Shown here in pieces: positions 15,607 through 23,710 of a stretch of DNA of 41,317 bases (within the stretch, counting starts at the first letter, position 1; each line of letters opens with the position of its first letter). Under the pieces are notes generated by a model. It saw only the letters and a program-made list of their open reading frames with translations. It did not search any database and had not been told where the DNA came from. The stretch is from Planotetraspora thailandica (lineage in GTDB: Bacteria > Actinomycetota > Actinomycetes > Streptosporangiales > Streptosporangiaceae), in NCBI RefSeq assembly GCF_016863335.1, contig NZ_BOOR01000084.1:1-41317 (forward strand), in the 5' to 3' direction. Made by a program: the position numbers and the translations under genes.

Positions 15607-15612
15607 ACATTA
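15607..15612 (-). promoter_or_regulatory. -10 element of a probably leaderless gene
   Basis: Read on the minus strand, TAATGT ends 6 nt before the ATG at 15600. It lies in an AT-rich stretch unusual for this window. No Shine-Dalgarno sequence precedes the ATG, so transcription probably starts at or next to the start codon. Confidence 0.5.
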
Positions 15613-15640
15613 ACTTATTTTTTGCAACAACAGGGCCTAT

Positions 15641-16876
15641 TCACGCGAGGAGCTCCGTGTATATCTCCTCGAAGCGGGCCAGAGAGCGCTCGTGGTCGTG
15701 AGCGGCGGCCAGGGCGAGGCTCGCCCGCGACATCGAGGCGTGCAGCTCCGCGGACGTCAGGATCCGGGTGAGGTGGGCGGCCATCTCCTTCGCGTCACCG
15801 GGCCGGAAGAGGAAGCCGTTGCCGTCCACCAGATGGGGCAGGGCCATCGCGTCCGCGGCGACGACCGGCAGGCCCGCGGCCATGGCCTCGAGCGTCGCGA
15901 TGCTCTGCAGCTCGGCGGTGCCCGGCATGGCGAACACGTCGGCCGCCGAGTAGACCTGCGGCAGGTCGGCGTCGGGCACGAAGCCGAGGAAGCGCACGCG
16001 CTCGCCGACTCCGATCCGGGCCGCGAGCCGGGCCAGGGCCTCCCGCCTGGCTCCCTTGCCCGCCAGCACGACCTGGGCGTCGACGTTGTTCAGCACGTAC
16101 GGCAGGGCCCTGATCAGATCCTCGATGCGCTTCTCCTCGTCGAGCCGGCCCACGAACAAAATCGTCGGCAGGTCGGCCAGGCCGAACCTCCTGCGTGCCC
16201 ACTCCTGCGGCTGGCGCTGGAAGCGCTGCAAGTCGATGCCGCACGACACCGCCTCCACCTGACCGGGGCACCCCTTGCCGCTCAGCAGTTCGGCCGCGAT
16301 CCGGGTCGGCGTGGTGACCCGGTGGACCTGCGCGAAGACCCGGGCGAGGTCACGCCAGGCGAGCTCACCCGCACGCTCCCTCAACTGCTTCGGCACACGC
16401 GCGAACTGGAAGAGGTTGTCCGGCATGAAGTGGTTGGTGGCCACCACGGGCAGCCCGGCGAGGCGGGCCGCCGTCACCGTCGAGCGTCCCACCACGAAGT
16501 GCCCCTGAACGTGCACCACCTGCGGGCCGATTCGCCTGATGAGTTCCGTGACCGTACGGCTCAGCCCCGCGGGCAGGCTGACCCGCATCGTCGGGTGCAG
16601 CAGCAGACGGGCCGACCTGAGCCGGTGGACCACCACGCCGCCTGCGGTCTCCGTGCGGGGGCGGCCGTCGTCGGAGGCGCACAACACGTGCACCTGTGCG
16701 CCGCGGGCGGCCAGCCCGCAGGCCAGGCGGTGGGTGAAGTAGGACGCGCCGTTCACGTCGGGCGGGTAGGTGTCGGTGGCGATCAGGATCCGCCGGCGCG
16801 GCTCCGGAACAGGCGCGACCGACAGGGCCGGGGAGGCGGCCACGGTCTCGTCGGAGGGGAGGGGGGCGGCGTTCAT
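15641..16876 (-). CDS. GT4 family glycosyltransferase
   Basis: A 411-aa GT-B fold glycosyltransferase. The N-terminal acceptor domain begins RRRILIATDTYPPDVNGASY, and the donor domain has ILFVGRLDEEKRIEDL and the retaining E-x7-E motif in AELQSIATLEAMAAGLPVVA. This sequence style (YPPDVNGAS, HVQGHF, NHFMPDN) is that of actinobacterial mannosyl- or glucosyltransferases acting on phosphatidylinositol or diacylglycerol lipids. The substrate here is not fixed. A clear AGGAG ribosome binding site precedes the ATG. It lies 37 nt behind the DMT permease gene and may be cotranscribed with it. It acts at the cytoplasmic face of the membrane (inferred). Confidence 0.9.
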   Translation of the reverse strand: MNAAPLPSDETVAASPALSVAPVPEPRRRILIATDTYPPDVNGASYFTHRLACGLAARGAQVHVLCASDDGRPRTETAGGVVVHRLRSARLLLHPTMRVSLPAGLSRTVTELIRRIGPQVVHVQGHFVVGRSTVTAARLAGLPVVATNHFMPDNLFQFARVPKQLRERAGELAWRDLARVFAQVHRVTTPTRIAAELLSGKGCPGQVEAVSCGIDLQRFQRQPQEWARRRFGLADLPTILFVGRLDEEKRIEDLIRALPYVLNNVDAQVVLAGKGARREALARLAARIGVGERVRFLGFVPDADLPQVYSAADVFAMPGTAELQSIATLEAMAAGLPVVAADAMALPHLVDGNGFLFRPGDAKEMAAHLTRILTSAELHASMSRASLALAAAHDHERSLARFEEIYTELLA

Positions 16877-16913
16877 CGGGCTCCTCTGACTTTGTGGGGT
16901 CCGGTGAGGGGGC

Positions 16914-17714
16914 TCATCCGGTGAGGGGGGTGGTCCGGGCGAGTGCGACGGTGCCGGCTCCGGCCAGCAGCGCGGCCGCGACGGCGGCCGCCACGTTGGT
17001 GGGCAGGGGCTCTCCGAGGAGCAGCGCGCCGCAGGCGACGGCGGTCAGCGGATCGGTGAGCTGCAAGGTGGCGTAGGCCACGGGGAAGTGGCCGGCGGCG
17101 TATGCCCGCTGGAGCAGGGACAACGCCGCCAGCACGGGGACGGGCAGGATGGCCAGCAGCCAGAGGTGGCCGTCGCCGTCGACGACCACCCGGGTGATGG
17201 TGGCGCACGCGCCGTACATCACCCCAGCGGCCACGGCGAGCAGTGCCGTACGGCCGGGCCCGCTCACGCGGCGGGCCACCGTGAAGCAGAGGAACGCCGT
17301 GAGGGCGGCGGCGGCCAGCAGGCACAGGGCGCTCGGGTCGTCCAGGCTGGGTGGGGGCGCGTCGGACGGGATGAGCACGACGAGGCCGGCCAGGCCTGCG
17401 CCGACGACGGCGGCGGCGGCGAGTTCGCCGCCGGAGGGCCTGCGGCCGTGCAAGGCGGCGGCGATCGGCAGCGCGAACAGGAGGCTGGCCACGCCCATGG
17501 GCTGCACCACGATCAGGGGGCCGGCGCTCAGCGCGAAGACGTGCAGCCCGCCGCCGAAGGCGACCGCTGCCGTGCCGATCAACCAGCGGGGCCGCCGGGC
17601 CAGCGTCAACATGCTGGGACCCGCGGCGCCGGAGGCCTCGTGTTGCTGGAGGGCCGCCCCCAGAGCGAAGAAAAGCGAGCCCAGCAAGGCCACGACGGCC
17701 GCGAGCACAACCAT
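16914..17714 (-). CDS. DMT-superfamily (EamA-like) membrane transporter
   Basis: A 266-aa very hydrophobic protein with about 9-10 transmembrane segments. It opens with VVLAAVVALLGSLFFALGAA and contains two EamA-like halves (the second ends DPLTAVACGALLLGEPLP, typical of the DMT repeat). The ATG has a strong AGGAGG ribosome binding site. Family members export metabolites or, in some actinobacteria, flip lipid-linked intermediates. Being followed directly by a lipid-type GT4 enzyme, a role in envelope precursor handling is possible but unproved. Confidence 0.85.
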   Translation of the reverse strand: MVVLAAVVALLGSLFFALGAALQQHEASGAAGPSMLTLARRPRWLIGTAAVAFGGGLHVFALSAGPLIVVQPMGVASLLFALPIAAALHGRRPSGGELAAAAVVGAGLAGLVVLIPSDAPPPSLDDPSALCLLAAAALTAFLCFTVARRVSGPGRTALLAVAAGVMYGACATITRVVVDGDGHLWLLAILPVPVLAALSLLQRAYAAGHFPVAYATLQLTDPLTAVACGALLLGEPLPTNVAAAVAAALLAGAGTVALARTTPLTG

Positions 17715-17813
17715 GCGCCCTCCTTTCAGCTGAATGAAGACATGGCGTTATGGCCTGAATGCCTCATGTCAGCGTCTGGAGGTGGAACGCGGGACGAATG
17801 CCCGCAACACGGG

Positions 17814-18539
17814 TCAGCTCATGGTCTTGCCGCCGTTGACGGCCAGGCGCTGACCGGTGACGAACCGGGAGCCGGGGGAGGCGAGGAAGGCGACGGCCTC
17901 GGCCACGTCGAGCGGCATCCCCATGTAACCGAGGGGCACGCCGCGCAGGTAGTCGTCGTACTCCTCCTGGGGGGTGCCCTCGTGCCGCTCGACCGGGATC
18001 CAGCCGGGCTCGACGGTGTTGACGGTGATCCCGTACGTGCCGAGCTCACGCGCCCACGAGCGGGTCAGTCCGTGCATGGCCGCCTTGGCCGACACGTAGT
18101 GCCCGTAGTCGGGGTTGCCGAGGTCGGTGACTTCGCTGCCGACGTTGACGATGCGGCCCGACCCCGCCTTCCGCATCCCCGGCAGGACGGCCTGCAGGAT
18201 CAGCAGCGGGGCCTTGACGAAGAAGTGCAGCTGGTCGAGGTGGTCCTGCCAGGTCTGCTCCTCCACCGGCATCAGCGGCTGCGGGCCCGTGGCGTTGTTC
18301 ACCACCACGTCGACGGGGCCGATGCCGGCGAGGCCCTGCCGTACGGACTGCTCGTCGGTGACGTCGAACCTGGCCAGGCGGGCGGAGCCGCCCGCGGCCT
18401 CGATGCGCTCGGCGACGGCCGACGCGCCCGCCGTGTCGTGGGCGTAGTTGAGCGCGACATGCCAGCCGTCGGCCGCGAGCCGTTCGGAGATGACGGCGCC
18501 CAGACCGCGTGAGGCGCCGGTGACCATTGCTGTTCCCAT
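17814..18539 (-). CDS. SDR-family NAD(P)-dependent oxidoreductase
   Basis: A 241-aa classical short-chain dehydrogenase. The cofactor motif TGASRGLG lies near the N-terminus, followed by NNATG (usually NNAG), a catalytic Ser in VNVGSEVT and the YxxxK motif in YVSAKAAM. The C-terminal FVTGQRLAVNGGK is typical of FabG-like reductases. The start is taken at 18539, giving MGTAMVTGAS as expected, with AGGAC upstream; an ATG at 18557 would add six residues. It lies between a P-loop protein and a DMT transporter on the same strand. FabG-like 3-oxoacyl reductase is possible, but the distance from fatty-acid genes argues for a specialised substrate. Confidence 0.9.
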   Translation of the reverse strand: MGTAMVTGASRGLGAVISERLAADGWHVALNYAHDTAGASAVAERIEAAGGSARLARFDVTDEQSVRQGLAGIGPVDVVVNNATGPQPLMPVEEQTWQDHLDQLHFFVKAPLLILQAVLPGMRKAGSGRIVNVGSEVTDLGNPDYGHYVSAKAAMHGLTRSWARELGTYGITVNTVEPGWIPVERHEGTPQEEYDDYLRGVPLGYMGMPLDVAEAVAFLASPGSRFVTGQRLAVNGGKTMS

Positions 18540-18584
18540 GGTTTTTCGTCCTATCACGGGGGTTTCGCCGCTTGTGCCGGAGTC

Positions 18585-19187
18585 TCAGGGCTCGTCGAAG
18601 CGGATGGAGTCCAGCAGGTCGGCGCCGCGCCGGTCGAGCACGGTGACGCCGTCGGCGGGAGGGAGGGCTCCGGCGCGGGCCCGCCGCACCAGCACGCGCC
18701 AGCGCCGGCGGTGCCAGGCGAAGGAGGCCGCGCTGACGGAGCGGCCCCGGGCGCGCTGCCCGGCCAGGGCGACATGCGGCTCGACGTCGAGCAGGATCAC
18801 GTGCATCTGCCCGCCGCCCCTGCGGGCCAGCCACGCGAAGCCGTGAAGCAGATGCGGCCAGGTGCCGCGCGTGTGCGCGACGACGGCCTGCCCCCGCGCC
18901 ACCGCCCGCGCGACGCGCCACACGTGGGTGGCGTGCACCACCGGGGTGCGCAGGCGTGGAGGGACCGCGGCGAGGCGGGGCGCCCACAGGTTGCGGGACT
19001 GCTGTGAGTCGATCACCCATGCCCCCCGGCCGTCGGGCACCGGTTGGGTCTCGTCGCCGCGCAGGCCGTACAGCCGGCGCAGCAGCGTGCTCTTGCCCGC
19101 TCCCGGCATCCCCGCGAGGAGCACCAGTGAACGGGAGGGGTATCGCAGGTCGTCGATGGACGTCGGGGTGACGGAGTCGGCGGCCAC
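18585..19187 (-). CDS. P-loop ATPase/kinase-like protein
   Basis: A 200-aa protein with Walker A LLAGMPGAGKSTLL (residues 23-36), followed by LRRLYGLRGDE and an Arg-rich C-terminal half. The layout resembles the small AAA/zeta-toxin/adenylylsulfate-kinase-like P-loop proteins that phosphorylate a small molecule. A segment MHVILLDVEPHVALAGQRARGR looks like the strand and Arg-lid following the nucleotide-binding core. No antitoxin partner is adjacent. The GTG start lacks an obvious ribosome binding site at normal spacing. The function is unknown. Confidence 0.75.
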   Translation of the reverse strand: MAADSVTPTSIDDLRYPSRSLVLLAGMPGAGKSTLLRRLYGLRGDETQPVPDGRGAWVIDSQQSRNLWAPRLAAVPPRLRTPVVHATHVWRVARAVARGQAVVAHTRGTWPHLLHGFAWLARRGGGQMHVILLDVEPHVALAGQRARGRSVSAASFAWHRRRWRVLVRRARAGALPPADGVTVLDRRGADLLDSIRFDEP

Positions 19188-19252
19188 AGTGTGTGTGCAC
19201 CTCTCTGGATCGAGTGGTCCGGGGTGGTGCTCTGATCCCCATCATGCGTTGG

Positions 19253-19275
19253 CGGGCGCCGACGTGCGGCGCCCG
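19253..19275 (+). promoter_or_regulatory. Perfect 8-bp stem-loop in the leader of the SnoaL-like gene
   Basis: CGGGCGCC (19253-19260) pairs with GGCGCCCG (19268-19275) around a 7-nt loop, ending 18 nt before the ATG at 19294. Depending on where transcription starts it is a leader hairpin or an operator in the divergent gap. Confidence 0.45.
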
Positions 19276-19293
19276 TGGGGCATAGTGATCTCC

Positions 19294-19755
19294 ATGGATG
19301 AGATTGCCGCTCTGGTCGACCGGGCCGAGATCGCTGACGTGGTCACCGCGGTCTTCGACACGGCCGACGCCAAAAACTGGCCCGTCTGCCAGGAACTTTT
19401 CGCCGACGAGGTCGCCGTCGACTTCACCAGCCTCAATGGTGGCGAGCCCGCCACCGTGACCTCCGCCCAGCTCGTGGCCGGGTGGGACACGGGGCTGCAC
19501 GCCAAGAAGCAGAGCTTCCACACCGTCTCCAACCTCGCCGTCACCGTGGACGGCGCGGAGGCCGGGGTGACCACGAAGGGATATGCCTACAACCTGCTCG
19601 ACGCCGACCTCGGCGGAGGGATCTGGGAGGTGTGGGGCGTCTACCACCTCAGGCTCGTACGGCAGGCCGAGGGCTGGAAGGTGACCGCGCTGACGTTCGA
19701 GGCCTGGCACACCCGGGGTGACGAGGCCGTGCGCACGCACAGGCTGCCGGCCTGA
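19294..19755 (+). CDS. SnoaL-like (NTF2-fold) protein
   Basis: A 153-aa protein of the SnoaL/nuclear-transport-factor-2-like fold, a cone-shaped dimerising domain used as polyketide cyclase, isomerase, dehydratase or ligand-binding module. Typical features are the N-terminal helix (MDEIAALVDRAEIADVVTAV), the FADEVAVDFT turn and the C-terminal strand YHLRLVRQAEGWKVTALTFE. Catalytic residues cannot be assigned with certainty. The ATG at 19294 is preferred; a GTG at 19285 in frame would add three residues and is closer to GGGG. Its head-to-head neighbour is the P-loop protein. Confidence 0.85.
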   Translation: MDEIAALVDRAEIADVVTAVFDTADAKNWPVCQELFADEVAVDFTSLNGGEPATVTSAQLVAGWDTGLHAKKQSFHTVSNLAVTVDGAEAGVTTKGYAYNLLDADLGGGIWEVWGVYHLRLVRQAEGWKVTALTFEAWHTRGDEAVRTHRLPA

Positions 19756-19783
19756 GCCGCGGCCGCGCCCGGGTGGCCGGCGG

Positions 19784-20428
19784 TCACACGGGCGCGGAAG
19801 CAGGCGTGTCGGCGTGCAGGCGCTGGAGCAACCGGCGGAACGCCCAGGCTGAGCCGACGAAGGCGAGGCCGCTGATGGCGGCGACGGCGGCGGTGCGGAC
19901 GAGCAGGTAGGTCCCGATCGACTGGTGGAGAAGCAGCCAGATGCTGACCGTCGAGTTCATGAGCAGCACGAACGCCCACAACAAGGTGATGCGCGCGAAG
20001 AACCTGCGGACCCGCTCGTGCCGCAACACGACCGACGGCAGGTGGATGTAGTCGAGCGTGAGCTTCTGCACCAGTGGACGGCGCAGCCGCACCGATGCGA
20101 GGAAGGCCATGCTGATGCAGATCGTGCCGAGTTCTGGCTGGATGAAGTAGACGACCGCGCTTCCGGTCCACAGGCCCACCGCGGCCCTGACGGTGATGGC
20201 GATCGCGGCGAGGATCATCGTCCCGGGCACGGGCCGGCGACGCACGAGACGCCACAGCACCCCGAGATACACCCACGAGACCGCCGCCGTGAGTGCGCCG
20301 GTCAGGCCGAGCAGCGCGAGCGCCGCGTAGAACACGGCCAGCGGAGCGACCACGCCTTCGAGGAGCCGGGGCACCGCCTGTCTGAGCAGCGCGGTGAGCC
20401 GGGGCGGGACGAAAGGCGTGTGGTTCAT
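19784..20428 (-). CDS. VC0807-type multi-pass membrane protein
   Basis: A 214-aa membrane protein with about six transmembrane segments, of the type annotated as VC0807 family or intracellular septation protein A-like. Conserved-looking features are PLAVFYAALALLGLTGAL, WRLVRRRPVPGTM and YIHLPSVVLRHERVRRFFAR. The start at 20428 has GGAGTG as ribosome binding site on the minus strand; an open extension to 20500 is not credible. The function of the family is not established. It is unrelated in sequence to its neighbours. Confidence 0.7.
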   Translation of the reverse strand: MNHTPFVPPRLTALLRQAVPRLLEGVVAPLAVFYAALALLGLTGALTAAVSWVYLGVLWRLVRRRPVPGTMILAAIAITVRAAVGLWTGSAVVYFIQPELGTICISMAFLASVRLRRPLVQKLTLDYIHLPSVVLRHERVRRFFARITLLWAFVLLMNSTVSIWLLLHQSIGTYLLVRTAAVAAISGLAFVGSAWAFRRLLQRLHADTPASAPV

Positions 20429-20583
20429 GACACTCCAACGGGCCGGCGCGCGGGACCGACGACAGAGCCTGCACCTACCCGTGGCCGTTGCCGGAAACAC
20501 ACGGGCGGGCCTTTACCGGTGGCCTACCGTACCCGACCCCCTCATGATCCTGTGCCCTTCCGGAGGGGCCCGCCACCCCTCTC

Positions 20584-20602
20584 CCATGCCCGTACGGCAT
20601 GG
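20584..20602. promoter_or_regulatory. 7-bp stem-loop upstream of LLM oxidoreductase
   Basis: CCATGCC (20584-20590), loop CGTAC, GGCATGG (20596-20602). It sits in the 268-bp gap between the divergent VC0807-type and LLM genes. Otherwise that gap holds only the -10-like element at 20685. Confidence 0.35.
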
Positions 20603-20684
20603 CGTTCTGGAGCCGGTGACGGGTGATGGAAAGGGCTTTGCGTTCCGTCACAGAGCGCCTCCGGGCCAGGCGGAAAGACGCTGT

Positions 20685-20690
20685 TAATTT
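20685..20690 (+). promoter_or_regulatory. -10 element of a probably leaderless LLM gene
   Basis: TAATTT (20685-20690) is followed after 6 nt by the GTG start codon at 20697. No Shine-Dalgarno sequence is present. This spacing is the usual geometry of leaderless actinobacterial genes. Confidence 0.5.
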
Positions 20691-20696
20691 GACCGG

Positions 20697-21539
20697 GTGG
20701 AATCAGGATTCGGCTACTTCGCGACCCACTACGCCGTCGGCCCCGCCGCGCTCGCCCGCATGGTCGAAGAACGGGGGCACGTGGCGCTCCTCTTCCCCGA
20801 GCACACGCACATCCCGGTGCCCGAGCCGGGCACCCGGGTGAAGTCCGAGGGGGGCGGCGACCTGCCGTACAAGTACTGGCACACCTACGACCCCTTCGCG
20901 TCGGCGATGGCGGCGGGACTGGCCACCACGAAACTGCGTGTCGGGACGGGCATCTGCCTGGTGGCCCAGCATGAGCCGATCGGCCTGGCCAAGACGGTGG
21001 CGAGCGTCGACCACCTGACGGGCGGGCGTTTCGAGTTCGGCGTGGGTGCGGGGTGGAACGAGCCGGAGATGCGCGACCACGGCGTCGACCCCCGGCGCCG
21101 TTTCGCCATGATGAAAGAGCACATCCAGGCGATGCGGGAGATCTGGACACACGACGAGGCCGAGTACCACGGCGAGTTCGTGTCGTTCCCGCCGTTGTGG
21201 TCGTGGCCCAAGCCCGCGCAGCGCCCGCTGCCCGTGCTCGTCGGCGGCGGCGGCCCGAAGGTGCTCGACCGCGTGCTCTCCTACGGTGACGTGTGGATGC
21301 CCAACTACGGGCCGGGCGTCCTTGAGCGGGTGCCGGAGCTCTTCCGCAGGGCGGAGGACGGGGGCAGGCAGGTCCAGGTCATGATGAATTCGATGCCCGC
21401 CGACCCGCGCGTCATCGAGGCATGCGAGAAGGCCGGGGTCAGCCGGGTGATGACGTACCTGCCCACCTCGGGCCTCGACCGGGTCCAGCGGGCGATGGAC
21501 GCCTTCGAGACGGCGCTGGCCGAGGCGCGCGGGGAGTGA
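20697..21539 (+). CDS. LLM class F420-dependent oxidoreductase
   Basis: A 280-aa luciferase-like monooxygenase-type oxidoreductase. Diagnostic segments are YFATHYAVGPAALARMVEE at the N-terminus, HTYDPFASAMAAGLATTKLR, LAKTVASVDHLTGGRFEFGV and GAGWNEPEM. This subfamily (TIGR03619-like) is expected to use cofactor F420, common in actinobacteria, to reduce or oxidise an unknown substrate. The GTG start is preceded by a -10-like box with no ribosome binding site. The gene is convergent with the LeuE-type exporter, with a single base between stop codons. Confidence 0.88.
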   Translation: MESGFGYFATHYAVGPAALARMVEERGHVALLFPEHTHIPVPEPGTRVKSEGGGDLPYKYWHTYDPFASAMAAGLATTKLRVGTGICLVAQHEPIGLAKTVASVDHLTGGRFEFGVGAGWNEPEMRDHGVDPRRRFAMMKEHIQAMREIWTHDEAEYHGEFVSFPPLWSWPKPAQRPLPVLVGGGGPKVLDRVLSYGDVWMPNYGPGVLERVPELFRRAEDGGRQVQVMMNSMPADPRVIEACEKAGVSRVMTYLPTSGLDRVQRAMDAFETALAEARGE

Positions 21540-21540
21540 G

Positions 21541-22200
21541 TCAGTTCAGGGTGGCGGTCGCGAGCTTGGCCCCGAAGCCGAGGAAGAGGGCGCCCACCCC
21601 TGATGTCAGTGTGGCCGAGAGCCTGCGGCGACGGCGGAACTGGCCGGCCAGATAGGTGCCGCCGAAGATCAGCGTGCTGAGGTAGCAGAAGCTGAACGCC
21701 TGCGCGATCAGCGCGAGGATCACGAACGACAACGCGGGCGCGCCGTACGACGGGTCGACGAACTGCACGAAGAACGCCACGAAGAACAAGATCGCCTTCG
21801 GGTTCAGCAGGCTGATGCTGAGCGCCTTGCGGAACGGGTTCGCCTGCCGGGGCGGCGGGGCCGGGGTCCCGGGCTCGGCGGCCGCCGTCGCCGGCGTGCG
21901 CCACGACTTCCAGGCCGAGCGCAGCATGCCGAAGCCGATCCACGCGAGGTAGGCCGCCCCGGAGTACTTGACCACGGAGAACAGGATCGGGGTCGACTTG
22001 AGCAGTGAGGCGACCCCGGCGGCCGACAGGAACATCAGCACCGAGTCGCCGAGGAAGACGCCGCAGGCGGCCTGGTAGCCGCGCCGCACACCCCGCTGGG
22101 CGGCGGTGGACAGCACGAACAGGGAGTTGGGGCCCGGCAGGAGGATGATCAGGAACGTGCCGACGACGTAGGCCCAGAGGTTGGTGATCCCGAAGAACAC
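21541..22200 (-). CDS. LysE/LeuE family amino-acid exporter
   Basis: A 219-aa membrane protein of the LysE/RhtB family, closest in appearance to leucine exporter LeuE. It has NLWAYVVGTFLIILLPGPNSLFVL at the N-terminus (the family's PGPN motif), YQAACGVFLGDSVLMFL, LLKSTPILFSVVKYSGAAYL and LNPKAILFFVAFFVQFVDP. About six transmembrane helices are expected. Start chosen at GTG 22200 because it gives the correct family N-terminus and has GGAGC upstream; upstream extension to 22347 is non-homologous. It probably exports leucine or related amino acids. It is divergent from the selenium-binding protein gene. Confidence 0.9.
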   Translation of the reverse strand: MFFGITNLWAYVVGTFLIILLPGPNSLFVLSTAAQRGVRRGYQAACGVFLGDSVLMFLSAAGVASLLKSTPILFSVVKYSGAAYLAWIGFGMLRSAWKSWRTPATAAAEPGTPAPPPRQANPFRKALSISLLNPKAILFFVAFFVQFVDPSYGAPALSFVILALIAQAFSFCYLSTLIFGGTYLAGQFRRRRRLSATLTSGVGALFLGFGAKLATATLN

Positions 22201-22321
22201 TTTTCTGCTCCTCAAAATTGGTACATGGGACGATATAGCGCTCTTCTGGGATCGGTCTCGACGGGTGAGGCAATGGAAATGCCTATTGACCCGGTGGGAA
22301 ATTAGGAAAGATTCTGAGCGC

Positions 22322-23710
22322 ATGACGCTCTGGAAGCCGGATCCCACGTTCTATCCGTCTCCGCGCGACGCCGCCGCGGCCCCCGCGGAGAAGCTGGCCT
22401 ACGTCGCCGCCTTCGACCGCTCCGCCCAGAAACCCGACGCGCTCGCCGTGCTGGACACCGATCCCGCGTCCGGCTCCTACGGCGAGGTGGTGGGCTGGAC
22501 CGACCTTCCGTACACCGGGGACGAGCTCCATCACTTCGGGTGGAACGCGTGCAGCAGCGCGCTGTGCCCCTACGCGCCGCATCCCCACGTCGAACGGCGC
22601 TACCTGATCGTCCCGGGGCTGCGCTCGTCCCGGATCTACGTCTACGACACCAAGGACCGGATCAGTCCCGAGCTCGTGAAGGTGATCGAGGCCGAGGAGC
22701 TGGGCAAGCGCGCGGGCTACTCCCGGCCGCACACCGTGCACTGCGGCCCCGAGGGCCTGTACGTGTCGGCGCTCGGCGGCTACGGCGAGGAGGGCCCCGG
22801 CGGCATCGCCGTCCTCGACCACACGTCGTTCGAGGTGCTCGGCCGGTGGGAGGTCGATCGCGGGCCGCAATATCTCGCCTACGACTTCTGGTGGCACATC
22901 AACCACGACGTCATGGTCACCTCGGAGTGGGGTACCCCCTCCATGATCGAGGACGGCGTGGTGGGCGAACTGCTGCTCGGCCGCAAGTACGGCCACCGGC
23001 TGCACTTCTGGGACCTGCGCAGGCGCAGGCACGTGCAGGAACTCGACCTCGGCGACCAGTACCAGATGGTCCTGGAGTTGCGACCGGCGCACGACCCCAC
23101 GAAGAAGTACGGCTTCGCCGGAGTGGTCACCAGCGTCGAGGACCTGTCCGCCTCGATCTGGGTGTGGTACCAGGAGGGCTCTCGCTGGGCCGTGCGCAAG
23201 GTCGTCGACATCCCGGCCGAGCCCGCCGCGGCCGATGACCTGCCCGACGTGCTCAAGCCCTTCGGCGCCGTGCCGCCGCTGGTCACCGACATCGACCTGT
23301 CCGTGGACGACAAGCACCTCTACGTCTCGTGCTGGGGCACGGGCGAGCTGAAGCAGTTCGACGTGTCCGACCCGTTCACGCCCGTCGAGACCGGCTCCGT
23401 CCGGCTCGGCGGCGTCGTGCGGCGCTCGGCCCACCCCGCCGCGCCGTCCGAGCGGCTGGCCGGCGGACCGCAGATGGTGGAGGTCAGCAGGGATGGGAAT
23501 CGTGTGTACGTGACGAATTCCTTGTACGGCTCCTGGGACGACCAGTTCTATCCCGACGGCGTGGGCGCGTGGATGGCGAAGGTGGACACCGCCTCGTTCA
23601 CCCTCGACGAGCGGTTCTTCCCGCACGGCGACGCCTTCCGGGGGCTCCGCCCGCACCAGACCCGGCTGCAGGGCGGCGACGCCTCCTCCGACTCCTACTG
23701 CTATCCGTGA
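22322..23710 (+). CDS. SBP56 selenium-binding protein / methanethiol oxidase family
   Basis: A 462-aa cytoplasmic protein of the SELENBP1/SBP56 family. The conserved Cys lies in HHFGWNACSSALCP (about residues 77-90). The family strands YLIVPGLRSSRIYVYDTKD, HTVHCGPEGLYVSALG and GVVTSVEDLSASIWVW are evident, as is the C-terminal PHQTRLQGGD. Characterised members oxidise methanethiol to formaldehyde, H2O2 and H2S, with copper ligated by conserved His residues. The ATG at 22322 is preceded by AGGAAAG at 11-nt spacing. The downstream membrane protein overlaps by 4 nt (GTGA). The physiological role in this organism is uncertain. Confidence 0.93.
   Translation: MTLWKPDPTFYPSPRDAAAAPAEKLAYVAAFDRSAQKPDALAVLDTDPASGSYGEVVGWTDLPYTGDELHHFGWNACSSALCPYAPHPHVERRYLIVPGLRSSRIYVYDTKDRISPELVKVIEAEELGKRAGYSRPHTVHCGPEGLYVSALGGYGEEGPGGIAVLDHTSFEVLGRWEVDRGPQYLAYDFWWHINHDVMVTSEWGTPSMIEDGVVGELLLGRKYGHRLHFWDLRRRRHVQELDLGDQYQMVLELRPAHDPTKKYGFAGVVTSVEDLSASIWVWYQEGSRWAVRKVVDIPAEPAAADDLPDVLKPFGAVPPLVTDIDLSVDDKHLYVSCWGTGELKQFDVSDPFTPVETGSVRLGGVVRRSAHPAAPSERLAGGPQMVEVSRDGNRVYVTNSLYGSWDDQFYPDGVGAWMAKVDTASFTLDERFFPHGDAFRGLRPHQTRLQGGDASSDSYCYP

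Noticed and set aside
22201-22347. Longer LeuE-like protein starting at 22347
   Set aside because: The extension is charged and non-homologous; GTG 22200 has a ribosome binding site and gives the expected first helix.
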